A DNA stretch of 64,000 nucleotides from Oegoconia quadripuncta (taxonomy: Eukaryota > Arthropoda > Insecta > Lepidoptera > Autostichidae): assembly GCA_949316235.1 (NCBI GenBank), contig OX438750.1, positions 5,108,365 through 5,172,364 on the forward strand, in the 5' to 3' direction. A program made the translations under genes and the position numbers. Below the pieces are notes generated by a model. It worked only from the letters and a program-made list of their open reading frames with translations. It was not told where the DNA came from and ran no database searches. This document shows positions 42,719-57,238 of the stretch, one piece after another. Position 1 is the first letter of the stretch. Each line of letters begins with the position of its first letter.

Positions 42719-43160
42719 GGGACTCTTACCGTCTCTTCCTTCTTTCTTTCTTTCGTTCGTTCGTTCGTTCGTTCGTTCGTTCGTTCGTTCGTTCGTTCGT
42801 TCGTTCGTTCGTTTGATCGATCGATCGATCGTTTTTCCTATACAAAAGGCCCTTTTCAGGGCCGCAAAATTTTTCTACTCCCGAGGGAATGTTTCACACG
42901 AACGATATCGCTCGATCAAACAACAACAAGAAGAATAATAATAATAAAAATTACCATATAGTTGTATTATGTAGCTGCTCCTGAGGAAGTCGTCGCGTGT
43001 CTGTCTGTTCGACTTCAGAAGATTGCCGTGCCGTGCGCCGCCACCACCATCGGCCAGCTACCAAGCAGTTAAGTAGCAAAGCCAGCAGCGGCAGATAAAT
43101 ATATCCCTGTGGAGTGGAGGAGAGTGTATTACAAAATCTACGAACGAACATATCCATGAT

Positions 43161-43213
<53 letters not shown>

Positions 43214-43295
43214 TGATGATGATGATGATGATGATGAGTAAATAAGACCCACTCTCTGCACACACTGTATACGCAATTATGACCCGAATGATGTA

Positions 43296-43334
<39 letters not shown>

Positions 43335-43386
43335 CTCACACTCATACTGTATACGCAATTATGACCCGACTGTACATTTTTTTCTT

Positions 43387-43417
<31 letters not shown>

Positions 43418-43662
43418 AATGTCACGCACGCACACACACACGCACGCGCGCGCGCTTCGTTGGCATATAAAATATTTCTGTATACGCACTTGGGAACCCC
43501 GATTGTACTTTTAATTAATCAATGAATCAATCAATCAATCAATCAATCATTCTCAATTGTTACACTGACGGAAGTGGGGAAGGGGGGAGGCAGACCGTAC
43601 CCGTAATTATAATGTGTAGACACTGACACGGTAACCGGTTACTAGAGGGGAACCGGAGTGAT
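42719..43662 (+). other. H2A-H2B spacer (unit 4)
   Basis: (TTCG)n ~42751-42812, stem-loop, (GATGAC)n, T runs (~43299-43334 and ~43390-43414), (AATC)n; ends at the H2B TATA box in front of E3. Confidence 0.75.
42848..42863 (+). terminator. Histone 3' stem-loop, H2A unit 4
   Basis: GGCCCTTTTCAGGGCC. Confidence 0.95.
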
Positions 43663-43693
43663 TATATAAAGAAATCCAGAATTTTTTGAATCG
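43663..43693 (+). promoter_or_regulatory. H2B TATA box and LINE target site (5' copy, before E3)
   Basis: TATATAA at 43663-43669, target copy 43680-43693; E3 starts at 43694. Confidence 0.85.
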
Positions 43694-44539
43694 GACAGAG
43701 GGATCTCATTCCGCTCCGCGCCGTCGTCGTGTTCGCACGTCTGTCGCGCGCTCTCTCGATCGTTCGTTCGTTCGTCTCGCTGTGCTGTGCTGTGCTGTGC
43801 TCCGTGCTCCGTGCATCGTGCTGCGCTCGCCGCCTGCTGCTCTTCCGCGCCGGGTCGTCCGTCGTGCCGCACAACCGCGTCGCGCTCACCCCGCGCCGGT
43901 CTACATCCGTGCTTCCGCGACGGTAGCGACACTCCGCGGCCGGCCGCGTCGACTGACATAACGTCGTACACGTTATTGCGCATAGGGACCGCCGCGCAGT
44001 TTTCACTGCGGGTTCTAGGTCCCTTTTGTTTCACGCGAATTAGTGCTTCGTCGCAAATCCGCCCCTAGCGGTGGTCGCCCTGACAGACACCCCTTAGGCA
44101 GGGGACAACAGTGTCTCGGGCAGGAGGCTGACCCGAGCCTCGCGGTTCCCCTTCTGGGAAACGCAATATCGGAAGGCGTTAGCGTACGGCCTTGGGGGGT
44201 CTCCTAGTCGTGCGCTAGAGTGCGTCCGCCCTACCAACCACCCATCCCACCCTCCTATCCCCGTGGTGTTGTTTGGGCGTCTGCCGGGACCGCTCCCGGC
44301 CGGCTACCCTCTCGCCTCGGGCAGCTAGGGCTTTACACCCTCCGCACATTGAGATTGGCGGAGGACCACGACACACCTGAGGGTTAGGGCCTCACCTATA
44401 GGCACTCAACCTCCCTGCCTACACCCGGCGGGGAGGGTAGTACTCATCCGCGGGCAATCCCACCCGTCGGACCCCTCTGCGCCTAACGCAACTCTATTTT
44501 AAAGCGCGCTTCACGCGCTCATCTCGTCTCGCTCTCGCA
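43694..44539 (+). other. E3 5' UTR, divergent 5' part
   Basis: Bases 43694-43970 align poorly with E1, E2 and E4 (different internal sequence between shared CATTCCGCTCCGCGCC and CCGCACAACCG blocks). From about 43975 the 5' UTR is nearly identical to the other elements. Confidence 0.75.
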
Positions 44540-46297
44540 ATGGCCTTAGTCATTGACGTGGCCCGCCTCCCAGCCCTTCTGGCTCAGCTCGGTATGAGCT
44601 ACCAGGAGGCCCTTCTGGCCTTCGCGCCCCCCTCCGCTCCAGCCGTTTCGGCAACGGAGGCGGCGGCGCCGTCCTTGTCGCCGGACGTGGTATTCACGCC
44701 CAACCTACCGGCCGCTTCCTCTAAGCGCGTCCGCTCCCCCTCCCCCGCTCACTCGGAGCGCGAGCGTTCGCCCGTCAGGGGCGAACGCACCTCGACATCG
44801 GAGGACGAGTCTCCGTGCTCTCAGGAGAGCATGGACACGGCGTCCGCCGAATCCCCCGACTCTTACGAGTCGGAGGCTAACTCCAACTCCAACTCGTCCT
44901 CTTCTTCCGCCGAGGACGAGTTCGTCACGGTGGGAAAGAGGCAGAAGAGGAGGCGTAAGGCCAAATCTGACGCCTCTTCCTCCACCTCAGCCGGCCAGCC
45001 TCCCAAAAAGAGCGCTGCAGTCGCCGCTCCCCCCGCCCCTCTCGCGGCCGTCTCGCCGCCGCGCGCGCCCGCATCTCCGCCGGGCGCGTCCTCCCCGCCT
45101 GCCTCTCAGGCTCCCCGTCAGCCTCGCTCCACTCGCCCCCCGCCTGTTTTCATACAGGAGAAAGCGAAGTGGAGCCGCGTCTCCTCTCTACTTAACGAGA
45201 GGAAGATCGCGTTCACGCACGCCCGTACCACGCCGCAAGGCATTAAAGTCGAGGTTCCCACCTCGGACGATCACCGCCGCTTCACGGCCCTCCTGAAAGC
45301 CGAATCCATCGGCTTTCACACTTACGCCCTAGAGGATGAGCGGCTCTTCCGCGTAGTTATACGCGGAGTCCCCAAAGAGCTCGACTCTAGGGAGATTCGC
45401 GAGGACCTCAACGCGCAGGGGTTCCCTGCGCTGGAGGTCCACCGCATGTTCCATGGCCGCACCAAATCGGCTTACGATATGGTGCTGGTCATCCTCCCGA
45501 TGACCGAGGGAGGGAAGGCGATCGCCAACAAGCTGGCGGCCGTCTGCTCGCTCTCGGGCATCAAAGTGGAGCCCCCCAACAAAAAGGGACCGCCCGGACA
45601 GTGTCACCGCTGTCAGCTTTACGGGCACTCCGCCCGTAACTGCTTTGCGGCTGCCAGGTGCGTAAAGTGCCTCGGCAGTCACGGGACCCCCGATTGCCCT
45701 CGTCCCAAGGACAGGGCGGAATGCAGCGAGCCTCCGAGCTGCGTCCTGTGCGGTGCCACCGGTCATCCGGCGAATTACCGCGGATGCCCGATGGCCCCGC
45801 GCAGGGGGCGCGCCGCTCCCAAGCGCGCCGCTGCCCCGACCGCGACCCCTAGGCCGCGACCCCCTCCCCCATCCGGGCCGCAATTCCCTGCGCTCGGACC
45901 GCGGCCCCTCATCCCCGGGCTGACTCGTTTTTCCCCACCCGCCGACCTGCGCCCATCGTGGGCAAAGGTCGCCGCCCCCGCGCCTCCACCCGCGGTCCGC
46001 AGGCCGGCTCAGCTGCCTGCGGCCGCGGCCAACCCCCCTCCTGCGCCGGCCTCACCGGTCAGGAGAACCGCCCCCCGCGCCTCACGCCCCCCTTCCTCGC
46101 CCTCCGCCTTCTCGGCGGAGGACGACTTTGCACTAGTTTGCGATTTCGCCAGCGTCTTCAACGTTGACGAAATCGCTGAGCTGGCTCAGCAGCTCAGAGC
46201 CACCAACGGCATGAGGGAAGAGCGTCTCGCCCTCGCCGTCAAATTCTCGCGTGTTATCGCCGCCATCTCCTCCTTTAACACTGAGTCGGCCCGTTGA
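44540..46297 (+). CDS. ORF1 (gag-like) of E3
   Basis: 585 aa with the same zinc knuckles at 355-368, 374-386 and 401-416; identical to ORF1 of E4. Intact. Confidence 0.93.
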   Translation: MALVIDVARLPALLAQLGMSYQEALLAFAPPSAPAVSATEAAAPSLSPDVVFTPNLPAASSKRVRSPSPAHSERERSPVRGERTSTSEDESPCSQESMDTASAESPDSYESEANSNSNSSSSSAEDEFVTVGKRQKRRRKAKSDASSSTSAGQPPKKSAAVAAPPAPLAAVSPPRAPASPPGASSPPASQAPRQPRSTRPPPVFIQEKAKWSRVSSLLNERKIAFTHARTTPQGIKVEVPTSDDHRRFTALLKAESIGFHTYALEDERLFRVVIRGVPKELDSREIREDLNAQGFPALEVHRMFHGRTKSAYDMVLVILPMTEGGKAIANKLAAVCSLSGIKVEPPNKKGPPGQCHRCQLYGHSARNCFAAARCVKCLGSHGTPDCPRPKDRAECSEPPSCVLCGATGHPANYRGCPMAPRRGRAAPKRAAAPTATPRPRPPPPSGPQFPALGPRPLIPGLTRFSPPADLRPSWAKVAAPAPPPAVRRPAQLPAAAANPPPAPASPVRRTAPRASRPPSSPSAFSAEDDFALVCDFASVFNVDEIAELAQQLRATNGMREERLALAVKFSRVIAAISSFNTESAR

Positions 46298-49218
46298 TGG
46301 TTATTACACAAACGCAGCAGAGTAGAGTCAAACCCCGATCCCTAACTCTAGCCTACTTCAACGCTGACGGTTTCAATTACCAACAGCGTATGGAGTGTGC
46401 TGAGTTTCTCTCCGACAATCGAGTCGATATCATGCTAGTGCAGGAAACATTTCTCAAACCTTCTGCCCGCGATCCGAAAATCGCCAATTACAATTTGGTT
46501 AGGAACGATAGGGTGTCCGCCGCTAAGGGGGGCACTCTTATCTACTACAAAAAGTCCCTGCACTGCATACCCCTACCGACCCCTCCTCTCGAGAACATTG
46601 AGGCCTCGGTCTGTCGCTTAGCAATGACCGGCCATCAGCCCATCACGATAGCTTCAGTCTACATGTCCTGTGCCAAACCGTGCTTGCAGTTGGAGAGCGA
46701 TTTAGAATCGCTCTTCAGTCTAGGAGACGCCGTCATTCTGGCTGGCGATCTCAACTGCAAACACCCACGTTGGAACTCGACTGCCCCCAATCCGAAGGGC
46801 GTTATCCTGGACAGGCTCGCCGACGAGCTTGACTTCGATATCATAGGCCCCATGCACCCCACTCACTTTCCATATCGCGTCGACCATCGTCCGGACGTGC
46901 TCGACGTGATCATCCTCAAAAACGTAAGCCTTAAGCTGCGGCTCATCGAAACGATGGCCGATCTCAATTCCGACCACCGCCCCGTACTCGTTCAGTTAGG
47001 CGCGTCCACCGACCCCACCCCCGTCACCAAGACCGTGGTCGACTGGAGGAAGCTCGAGGAGACCCTCGCCTCCTCCAGTGCGGACCTCCTCGGTCGTATA
47101 CCCGCGGTCCTCTCCACCGCGGAGGAGACAGTCTCGGCGATCGATGCCCTGACCGGCCACACCCAGAGCGTCATCAGCGACTGTTCGAGACAGGTCCCAG
47201 CGACGCCTGAGTATCGCTGGAACCTGCCCGATGACGCCAGGGAACTGATCAGGGCAAAGAGAGCTGCCACTCGAGCCTACGACAGTTTTCCCAGCGAGCC
47301 CAACAAGGCTCGGATGCGCGCTTTACAGAGGGACGTAAAGAAACGCATCAATGAGCTGCGTGAGACTCGCTGGAACAACTTGTTGAAAGACATCGAGCCT
47401 TCTCACCTGGCCTACTGGAAGTTGGCTCGATCTCTCAAGGCGGACACCACCTCCCCTATGCCCCCACTCGAGAGACCTAATCTCTCCCCCGCGTTCGACG
47501 ACATAGAAAAGGCCGAGTGCCTTGCCGACAGTCTCGAGGCCCAATGCTCTCCCAGCACTTTCCCTGTAGACCGAGCGCACCTCGATGAGGTGGACAGCGA
47601 GGTCGAACGCAGGACCTCCCTCCCCCCCTCTGATACTCTCCCACCGGTCTCGGTCGATGAGGTCAAATCCTTTATCGGGTCGTCACACCCCAGGAAAGCC
47701 CCTGGTGCTGATGGCATCTCCAACAAAGTGCTCAAGCACTTCCCCGAGGCGCTTCTGTCCCTTCTGGCAGCCATTTTTAATGCCTCGATAAGCAACTGCC
47801 TCTTTCCACAAGTCTGGAAGGAGGCAATTGTAATCGGCATTGAAAAGCCCGGCAAACCCCGTAACTGCCCATCCAGTTACCGTCCCATAAGTCTCCTAAA
47901 GACACTCGCCAAGCTCTACGAGCGCGTCCTTCTCAAACGGCTGAAGGACCACATCGAGTCCAACGAGCTTCTTATCGACGAGCAGTTTGGCTTTAGGGCC
48001 AAACACTCGTGCGTCCAACAGGTACACCGCATAACGGAGTACATACTCTCGGGTCTCAGTAAGCGCCACAACTGTAGGGGGACTGGGGCGCTTTTCTTCG
48101 ACGTGGCGAAAGCGTTCGACAAGGTCTGGCACAACGGGCTGATATACAAGTTGTATCAGCTCGGTGTTCCGGATCGTCTCGTACTCATCTTACGGGACTT
48201 TCTGTCGAACAGGTCCTTTCGATACCGCGTCGAGGGAGCTCTCTCCGCTCCCCATCCCATTCGAGCCGGAGTCCCTCAGGGCTCCGTCCTCTCCCCCATG
48301 CTTTACTCGTTGTACACCAACGACATTCCGCATCACCCGCACGTTGAATTAGCCCTATTCGCTGATGATACTGCCCTCTACTCCACCGGTCACCAACGCG
48401 AATTTCTTTCCAAACGCCTCCAATCCGCGGCCACCGCCCTGGGCGACTGGTTTCGGAAGTGGAGGATAGAGGTAAACCCCGAGAAAAGTACCGCCGTGTA
48501 CTTCACTCGGGGGCCTATCCGTCGCACTTGGCGACCGGAGCTCCTCCCCATTCGCATGTTCGACCGCCCCATTCCGTGGGGTAAATCGGTCAAATACCTG
48601 GGTGTGACCCTCGATAGGGCGATGACTTTCAACGCCCACATCAGACGCGTGCGCAATCGCGCCGCGATGGTGCTCGGCCGTCTGTCCCCCTTGCTCAACA
48701 AGAATAGTAAAATGTCCCTTAGAAATAAGGTGACACTTTACAAAACTTGTATACGTCCGATAATGACGTACGCGAGCGTCAACTTTGCCCACGCTGCGCG
48801 AGCTTCCATACGCAGGCTTCAGAAAGTCCAGAACAGCTTCATGCGCAAAGCCACGGGCTGTCCGTGGTTCGTGCGCAATGAGGAATTGCACAAAGACTTA
48901 GAGCTTCCCACCGTGGCTCACTTTCTGAAGGCTGCGTCCATAAGATATTTTGACACTGCTGTCAACCATCGCAACCCACGCGTGGTAAGTGCCGCCACTT
49001 ACCGCGACGAACCGGCGACTACCTTCCGGAAAAGGCGTCCCCGGCACGTACTCGCGGATTCCGACGACGACACTACTAAGGCATTAGCCACTATTCATCG
49101 TCACTCTGACGACAAAACGACATCTCCGATATACTGCCCTCGCCGGCGGGGGCTTTTACGCGTCAAACCGCCTCACTATACGCGATACACGGTCGACACT
49201 AGTCGTTTTGGCTATTAG
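46297..49218 (+). CDS. ORF2: APE endonuclease and reverse transcriptase of E3
   Basis: 973 aa, all catalytic motifs kept; identical to ORF2 of E4. Start overlaps the ORF1 stop in TGATG. Confidence 0.95.
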   Translation: MVITQTQQSRVKPRSLTLAYFNADGFNYQQRMECAEFLSDNRVDIMLVQETFLKPSARDPKIANYNLVRNDRVSAAKGGTLIYYKKSLHCIPLPTPPLENIEASVCRLAMTGHQPITIASVYMSCAKPCLQLESDLESLFSLGDAVILAGDLNCKHPRWNSTAPNPKGVILDRLADELDFDIIGPMHPTHFPYRVDHRPDVLDVIILKNVSLKLRLIETMADLNSDHRPVLVQLGASTDPTPVTKTVVDWRKLEETLASSSADLLGRIPAVLSTAEETVSAIDALTGHTQSVISDCSRQVPATPEYRWNLPDDARELIRAKRAATRAYDSFPSEPNKARMRALQRDVKKRINELRETRWNNLLKDIEPSHLAYWKLARSLKADTTSPMPPLERPNLSPAFDDIEKAECLADSLEAQCSPSTFPVDRAHLDEVDSEVERRTSLPPSDTLPPVSVDEVKSFIGSSHPRKAPGADGISNKVLKHFPEALLSLLAAIFNASISNCLFPQVWKEAIVIGIEKPGKPRNCPSSYRPISLLKTLAKLYERVLLKRLKDHIESNELLIDEQFGFRAKHSCVQQVHRITEYILSGLSKRHNCRGTGALFFDVAKAFDKVWHNGLIYKLYQLGVPDRLVLILRDFLSNRSFRYRVEGALSAPHPIRAGVPQGSVLSPMLYSLYTNDIPHHPHVELALFADDTALYSTGHQREFLSKRLQSAATALGDWFRKWRIEVNPEKSTAVYFTRGPIRRTWRPELLPIRMFDRPIPWGKSVKYLGVTLDRAMTFNAHIRRVRNRAAMVLGRLSPLLNKNSKMSLRNKVTLYKTCIRPIMTYASVNFAHAARASIRRLQKVQNSFMRKATGCPWFVRNEELHKDLELPTVAHFLKAASIRYFDTAVNHRNPRVVSAATYRDEPATTFRKRRPRHVLADSDDDTTKALATIHRHSDDKTTSPIYCPRRRGLLRVKPPHYTRYTVDTSRFGY

Positions 49219-49567
49219 ATCACTAACACAACACACCTCTCTCCTTTTTCATGTCTCTTTTTCAAAATTCAAAATTGTGTGTCGAGGAGTTTCTTGCGTC
49301 GTTTCTTCTCCTCGACTATACACATTACGAAGCGATGGTAGTCATGTTAGTCTAAAAACTCCCCCATGCAACGCCCTAAGCCGAGGTTCGAGCCCCCGTG
49401 GGCACCCTTAGGCGTCGGTTGCAAAAACTTTTTCCGTGCTGTTGCATACAGTCAAGGTGCGCTTCGCGCACCATGACTGTATGCAAGAGACGGGCAGAGC
49501 GCTCCCGCGCTCGCCCACCCGCCCGGCGACGCTGTAAAAAGCCTATCGGCTTGACAGCAACTGTTCC

Positions 49568-49571
<4 letters not shown>
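49219..49571 (+). other. E3 3' UTR
   Basis: Complete hairpin series: first stem 49281-49289/49308-49316, TGCAAC...GTTGCA stem 49368-49423, then the long hairpin and the two terminal ones before the poly(A) (49572-49596). Confidence 0.8.
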
Positions 49572-49596
<25 letters not shown>

Positions 49597-49602
<6 letters not shown>

Positions 49603-49718
49603 TTGAATCGACAGACTTAGCCGACCGGCCGAAGCGAGCGCACGCACGCTTCGTCACCGTACTTCGCGCCAAAGTGTTTGTGTGTTTATTGTGTTGTTGA
49701 ATTGTTGAGTTGTGAAAA
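49597..49718 (+). promoter_or_regulatory. 3' target copy plus H2B leader, no TATA (unit 5)
   Basis: Target copy 49597-49610, then the unchanged leader. TATA box is 5.9 kb upstream at 43663. Confidence 0.85.
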
Positions 49719-50093
49719 ATGCCGCCCAAGACCGGTGGAAAGGCCGCCAAAAAATCAGGCAAGGCCCAAAAGAACATCTCTAAGTCCGACAAGAAAAAGA
49801 AGAAGCATAAGAGGAAGGAGAGCTACGCCATTTACATCTACAAGGTGCTGAAGCAGGTCCATCCGGACACCGGTATCTCCAGCAAGGCGATGTCCATAAT
49901 GAACTCGTTCGTGAACGACATCTTCGAACGCATCGCCGCGGAGGCATCTCGTCTCGCCCACTACAACAAGCGTTCGACGATCACATCGAGGGAGGTGCAG
50001 ACTTCCGTACGGCTACTGCTGCCCGGTGAACTCGCCAAGCACGCGGTCAGTGAGGGCACCAAGGCAGTCACTAAGTACACCAGCTCCAAGTGA
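49719..50093 (+). CDS. H2B: Histone H2B (unit 5)
   Basis: Identical 124-aa protein, separated from its TATA box by E3. Confidence 0.98.
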   Translation: MPPKTGGKAAKKSGKAQKNISKSDKKKKKHKRKESYAIYIYKVLKQVHPDTGISSKAMSIMNSFVNDIFERIAAEASRLAHYNKRSTITSREVQTSVRLLLPGELAKHAVSEGTKAVTKYTSSK

Positions 50094-52656
<2,563 letters not shown>

Positions 52657-53420
52657 ACGCGCACCTCACAACCACCGTCGTTCGTCTCTATTCGTTAGCT
52701 CGCTGCCACTCGCGCGCGCTCTCTCTGCGGCATTGGGTTTTGTGCTGTGCTGTGCTGTGCTGTGCCGTGCCGTGCCGTGCCGTGCCATGCCATGCCATTC
52801 TGTCGCGCACAAGTGACCATCCAGTCGGATCCATGTTGTCTGCTCATCGCATCGCACCGCACATTTCTCTTTCCGTCTGTTGTCTGCGCGCAAACGAGGG
52901 AGGAAGCAAACGAAAAAAAAAAAAGGCCCTTTTCAGGGCCGCATATGATTCCTTTAACGAATATAATGTTTCATTACGATACGATCTGGTCGATATCTAT
53001 TGTAAATAAATATGTCTGTCTGTCTGTGTTTGTTCGTGCTCGTTGTAAAGTAAGCCAGCCCACCAGGCACCTACCTACCTACTTACTTACTTACTTACAC
53101 TGCCTACCACCTACCTATTTAGAGAATTTCTTCCGGAAGAAATTAATCTTCTTCATACATACATACATACATACATACATACATACATACATACATACAT
53201 ACATACACACATAGGTACATACGTAATGATATAACCCGTACTCGGAATAATTAATGCTTAGGAATAGTTACGTTCATATTTTATGGGTTGGTACGTATGC
53301 AATGGCACGGTGGTGGTGTACCCATTGTGTACCATACAACAACAACAACAACTACTACAACGATGAAGATGATTTTTATTTTTGTTCGTTTTCGTATAAC
53401 GTTCGTTCGTTTGTTTGTCA

Positions 53421-53464
<44 letters not shown>

Positions 53465-54373
53465 ACAAACAAACAAACAAACAAACAAACAAACAACTGC
53501 CGCCTCACCAACTACGCACGTATACCACCTATCTACCTATCGACCGACCGACCGACCTTTTTCCTTCCTTCTTTTCGTTTTCTTTCTTTTCGTTTTTGAA
53601 TGGGGTTGGCGATTCATTCAACACACACAACAAACAAACATACATACATACATACAGTGAAACGATCGAAATCGAATCCCGTACGTCCTGAACGTATGGA
53701 AGTCCGCCCCGTCTTCGCGGCCGCCGAACGGGCCTCGCGGCGAGAGCGGCGCGTCAGTGTTTTACGACCCCCGACATCTCGACGCTCAAAATAGTACCAA
53801 CACGTTCGAACCAACGGCGGGATGGTCACAGTTTCTAAGCTCGGATCCCTCGACGTCTCCCGGTCGGGAATGGCGGTCGCGAACTGGCCGTTTTCGCGAG
53901 ATAAATCAATTTTAAACTTCACCTCGGCCCGCCCCGGCTGCCACTATTCAAAAAAAAAACGGACGTCCCTCCGACCGACTGCCCGGCTCGCTCTCGAAAT
54001 TCGTACACACATTTAGGTGTATTCAAAACGTTTCTCTTAGACCGCATCCAATACCTATACAGATATGGATAATTGTTAAAAATTTAATCTATCCGACAAG
54101 GGTTAGTGAAAAGTTGGAACCGTTCATACGAGAAAACGTCTCGCGAGCGCGGAGTCCTCAATACAGTATTGCCACGTCCGACGGACTGGCGCTACGAAAC
54201 GGTGGCGACACCGTACGTATACAAAGTGTACCACTACCACTCTACTTGCTTACTTACTTACTTAATATTATTCCTAGTTTGTGTGGTTCGGTTCAGTCGT
54301 GCGTCGCGCAGCTCGTCGTTCGTTTGTGTGTTTGTGTGTTCTACATTAAAAACATAATAATAAATATATTATT
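52657..54373 (+). other. H4-H1 spacer (unit 5)
   Basis: Shares the A-run variant at ~53950 with unit 4; H1 AT box 54263-54269, initiator 54293-54297. Confidence 0.75.
52925..52940 (+). terminator. Histone 3' stem-loop, H4 unit 5
   Basis: GGCCCTTTTCAGGGCC. Confidence 0.95.
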
Positions 54374-55075
54374 ATGGCAGACACGGCCGTAGCCTCTGAT
54401 GCACCCGCCCCGGCGACACCCGCCAAGAAGCCGAAGGCGTCCGCCGGAGGCGGCGCGAAGAAACCCAAAGCGAAACCGACCCACCCGAAGACGTCCGATA
54501 TGGTGAACAGCGCCATCAAGGAGTTGAAGGAGCGCAGCGGATCGTCGCTGCAGGCCATCAAGAAGTATATCGCCGCCCAGTACAAGGTGGACGCCGAGAA
54601 GCTGGCGCCGTTCATCAGGAGGTACCTCAAGAGCGCCGTCGAGTCGGGCGCGCTCATCCAGACCAAGGGCAAGGGAGCGTCCGGTTCTTTCAAGCTCGAA
54701 TCGAAGACGTCCGCCTCCAAGAAACCCACCACCGCCAAGTCCGGAGCGAAGGCGTCCGCGGCCAAGCCCAAGAAGGCGGCCGCCTCCTCGGCGGCGGGCG
54801 GCAAGGGCAAGAAGGCGGTCGCGGCCGCCTCCTCTCCGTCTAAGGCGAAATCGACGCCCGCAGCCACCGCCAGGGACAAGAAGGCGGCCGCCGCGAAGAA
54901 GAAGCCCGCCGCTAAGAAAGCGGCCACCCCCGCCAAGGCGAAGGCAGCCGCGCCCAAAGCGAAGAAGACCGCCAAGCCCCCGACGAAGAAGCCGAAAGCG
55001 CCAAAACCTAAGAAGGCCGCCGCCGCTTCTAAGTCGAAGCCCGCCGCGAAGAAGGCCGCCTCGGCGAAGAAGTAA
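54374..55075 (+). CDS. H1: Linker histone H1 (unit 5)
   Basis: 233 aa, identical protein. Confidence 0.98.
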   Translation: MADTAVASDAPAPATPAKKPKASAGGGAKKPKAKPTHPKTSDMVNSAIKELKERSGSSLQAIKKYIAAQYKVDAEKLAPFIRRYLKSAVESGALIQTKGKGASGSFKLESKTSASKKPTTAKSGAKASAAKPKKAAASSAAGGKGKKAVAAASSPSKAKSTPAATARDKKAAAAKKKPAAKKAATPAKAKAAAPKAKKTAKPPTKKPKAPKPKKAAAASKSKPAAKKAASAKK

Positions 55076-56268
<1,193 letters not shown>

Positions 56269-56706
56269 GGGACTCTTACCGTCTCTTCCTTCTTTCTTTC
56301 TTTCGTTCGTTCGTTCGTTCGTTCGTTCGTTCGTTCGTTCGTTCGTTCGTTCGTTCGTTTGATCGATCGATCGATCGTTTTTCCTATACAAAAGGCCCTT
56401 TTCAGGGCCGCAAAATTTTTCTACTCCCGAGGGAATGTTTCACACGAACGATATCGCTCGATCAAACAACAACAAGAAGAATAATAATAATAAAAATTAC
56501 CATATAGTTGTATTATGTAGCTGCTCCTGAGGAAGTCGTCGCGTGTCTGTCTGTTCGACTTCAGAAGATTGCCGTGCCGTGCGCCGCCACCACCATCGGC
56601 CAGCTACCAAGCAGTTAAGTAGCAAAGCCAGCAGCGGCAGATAAATATATCCCTGTGGAGTGGAGGAGAGTGTATTACAAAATCTACGAACGAACATATC
56701 CATGAT

Positions 56707-56759
<53 letters not shown>

Positions 56760-56841
56760 TGATGATGATGATGATGATGATGAGTAAATAAGACCCACTC
56801 TCTGCACACACTGTATACGCAATTATGACCCGAATGATGTA

Positions 56842-56879
<38 letters not shown>

Positions 56880-56931
56880 CTCACACTCATACTGTATACG
56901 CAATTATGACCCGACTGTACATTTTTTTCTT

Positions 56932-56962
<31 letters not shown>

Positions 56963-57207
56963 AATGTCACGCACGCACACACACACGCACGCGCGCGCGC
57001 TTCGTTGGCATATAAAATATTTCTGTATACGCACTTGGGAACCCCGATTGTACTTTTAATTAATCAATGAATCAATCAATCAATCAATCAATCATTCTCA
57101 ATTGTTACACTGACGGAAGTGGGGAAGGGGGGAGGCAGACCGTACCCGTAATTATAATGTGTAGACACTGACACGGTAACCGGTTACTAGAGGGGAACCG
57201 GAGTGAT
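56269..57207 (+). other. H2A-H2B spacer (unit 5)
   Basis: (TTCG)n ~56302-56360, stem-loop, (GATGAC)n, T runs (~56845-56879 and ~56935-56959), (AATC)n; ends at the H2B TATA box in front of E4. Confidence 0.75.
56394..56409 (+). terminator. Histone 3' stem-loop, H2A unit 5
   Basis: GGCCCTTTTCAGGGCC. Confidence 0.95.
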
Positions 57208-57238
57208 TATATAAAGAAATCCAGAATTTTTTGAATCG
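57208..57238 (+). promoter_or_regulatory. H2B TATA box and LINE target site (5' copy, before E4)
   Basis: TATATAA at 57208-57214, target copy 57225-57238; E4 starts at 57239. Confidence 0.85.

Larger units (their letters stand above)
43694..49596 (+). mobile_element. E3: full-length Jockey-clade LINE at the H2B start site
   Basis: Same architecture and same 14-bp duplication (43680-43693 and 49597-49610) as E1. Second subfamily: amino-acid markers LAAVSPP, FAAARC and RRPAQLP in ORF1, LIDEQFG, VEGALSAP, SPLLNKNSK and SIRRLQKV in ORF2; the 3' end reads CTGTTAAAA where E1 has CTGATCAAAA. Its first ~270 nt differ strongly from the other elements. Confidence 0.95.

Noticed and set aside
49375..49425. 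tRNA-like stretch (GGTTCGAGCC, box B/T-arm-like) in the element 3' UTR
   Set aside because: No D-arm, anticodon arm or acceptor stem in register; better explained as the loop side of the TGCAAC...GTTGCA hairpin.
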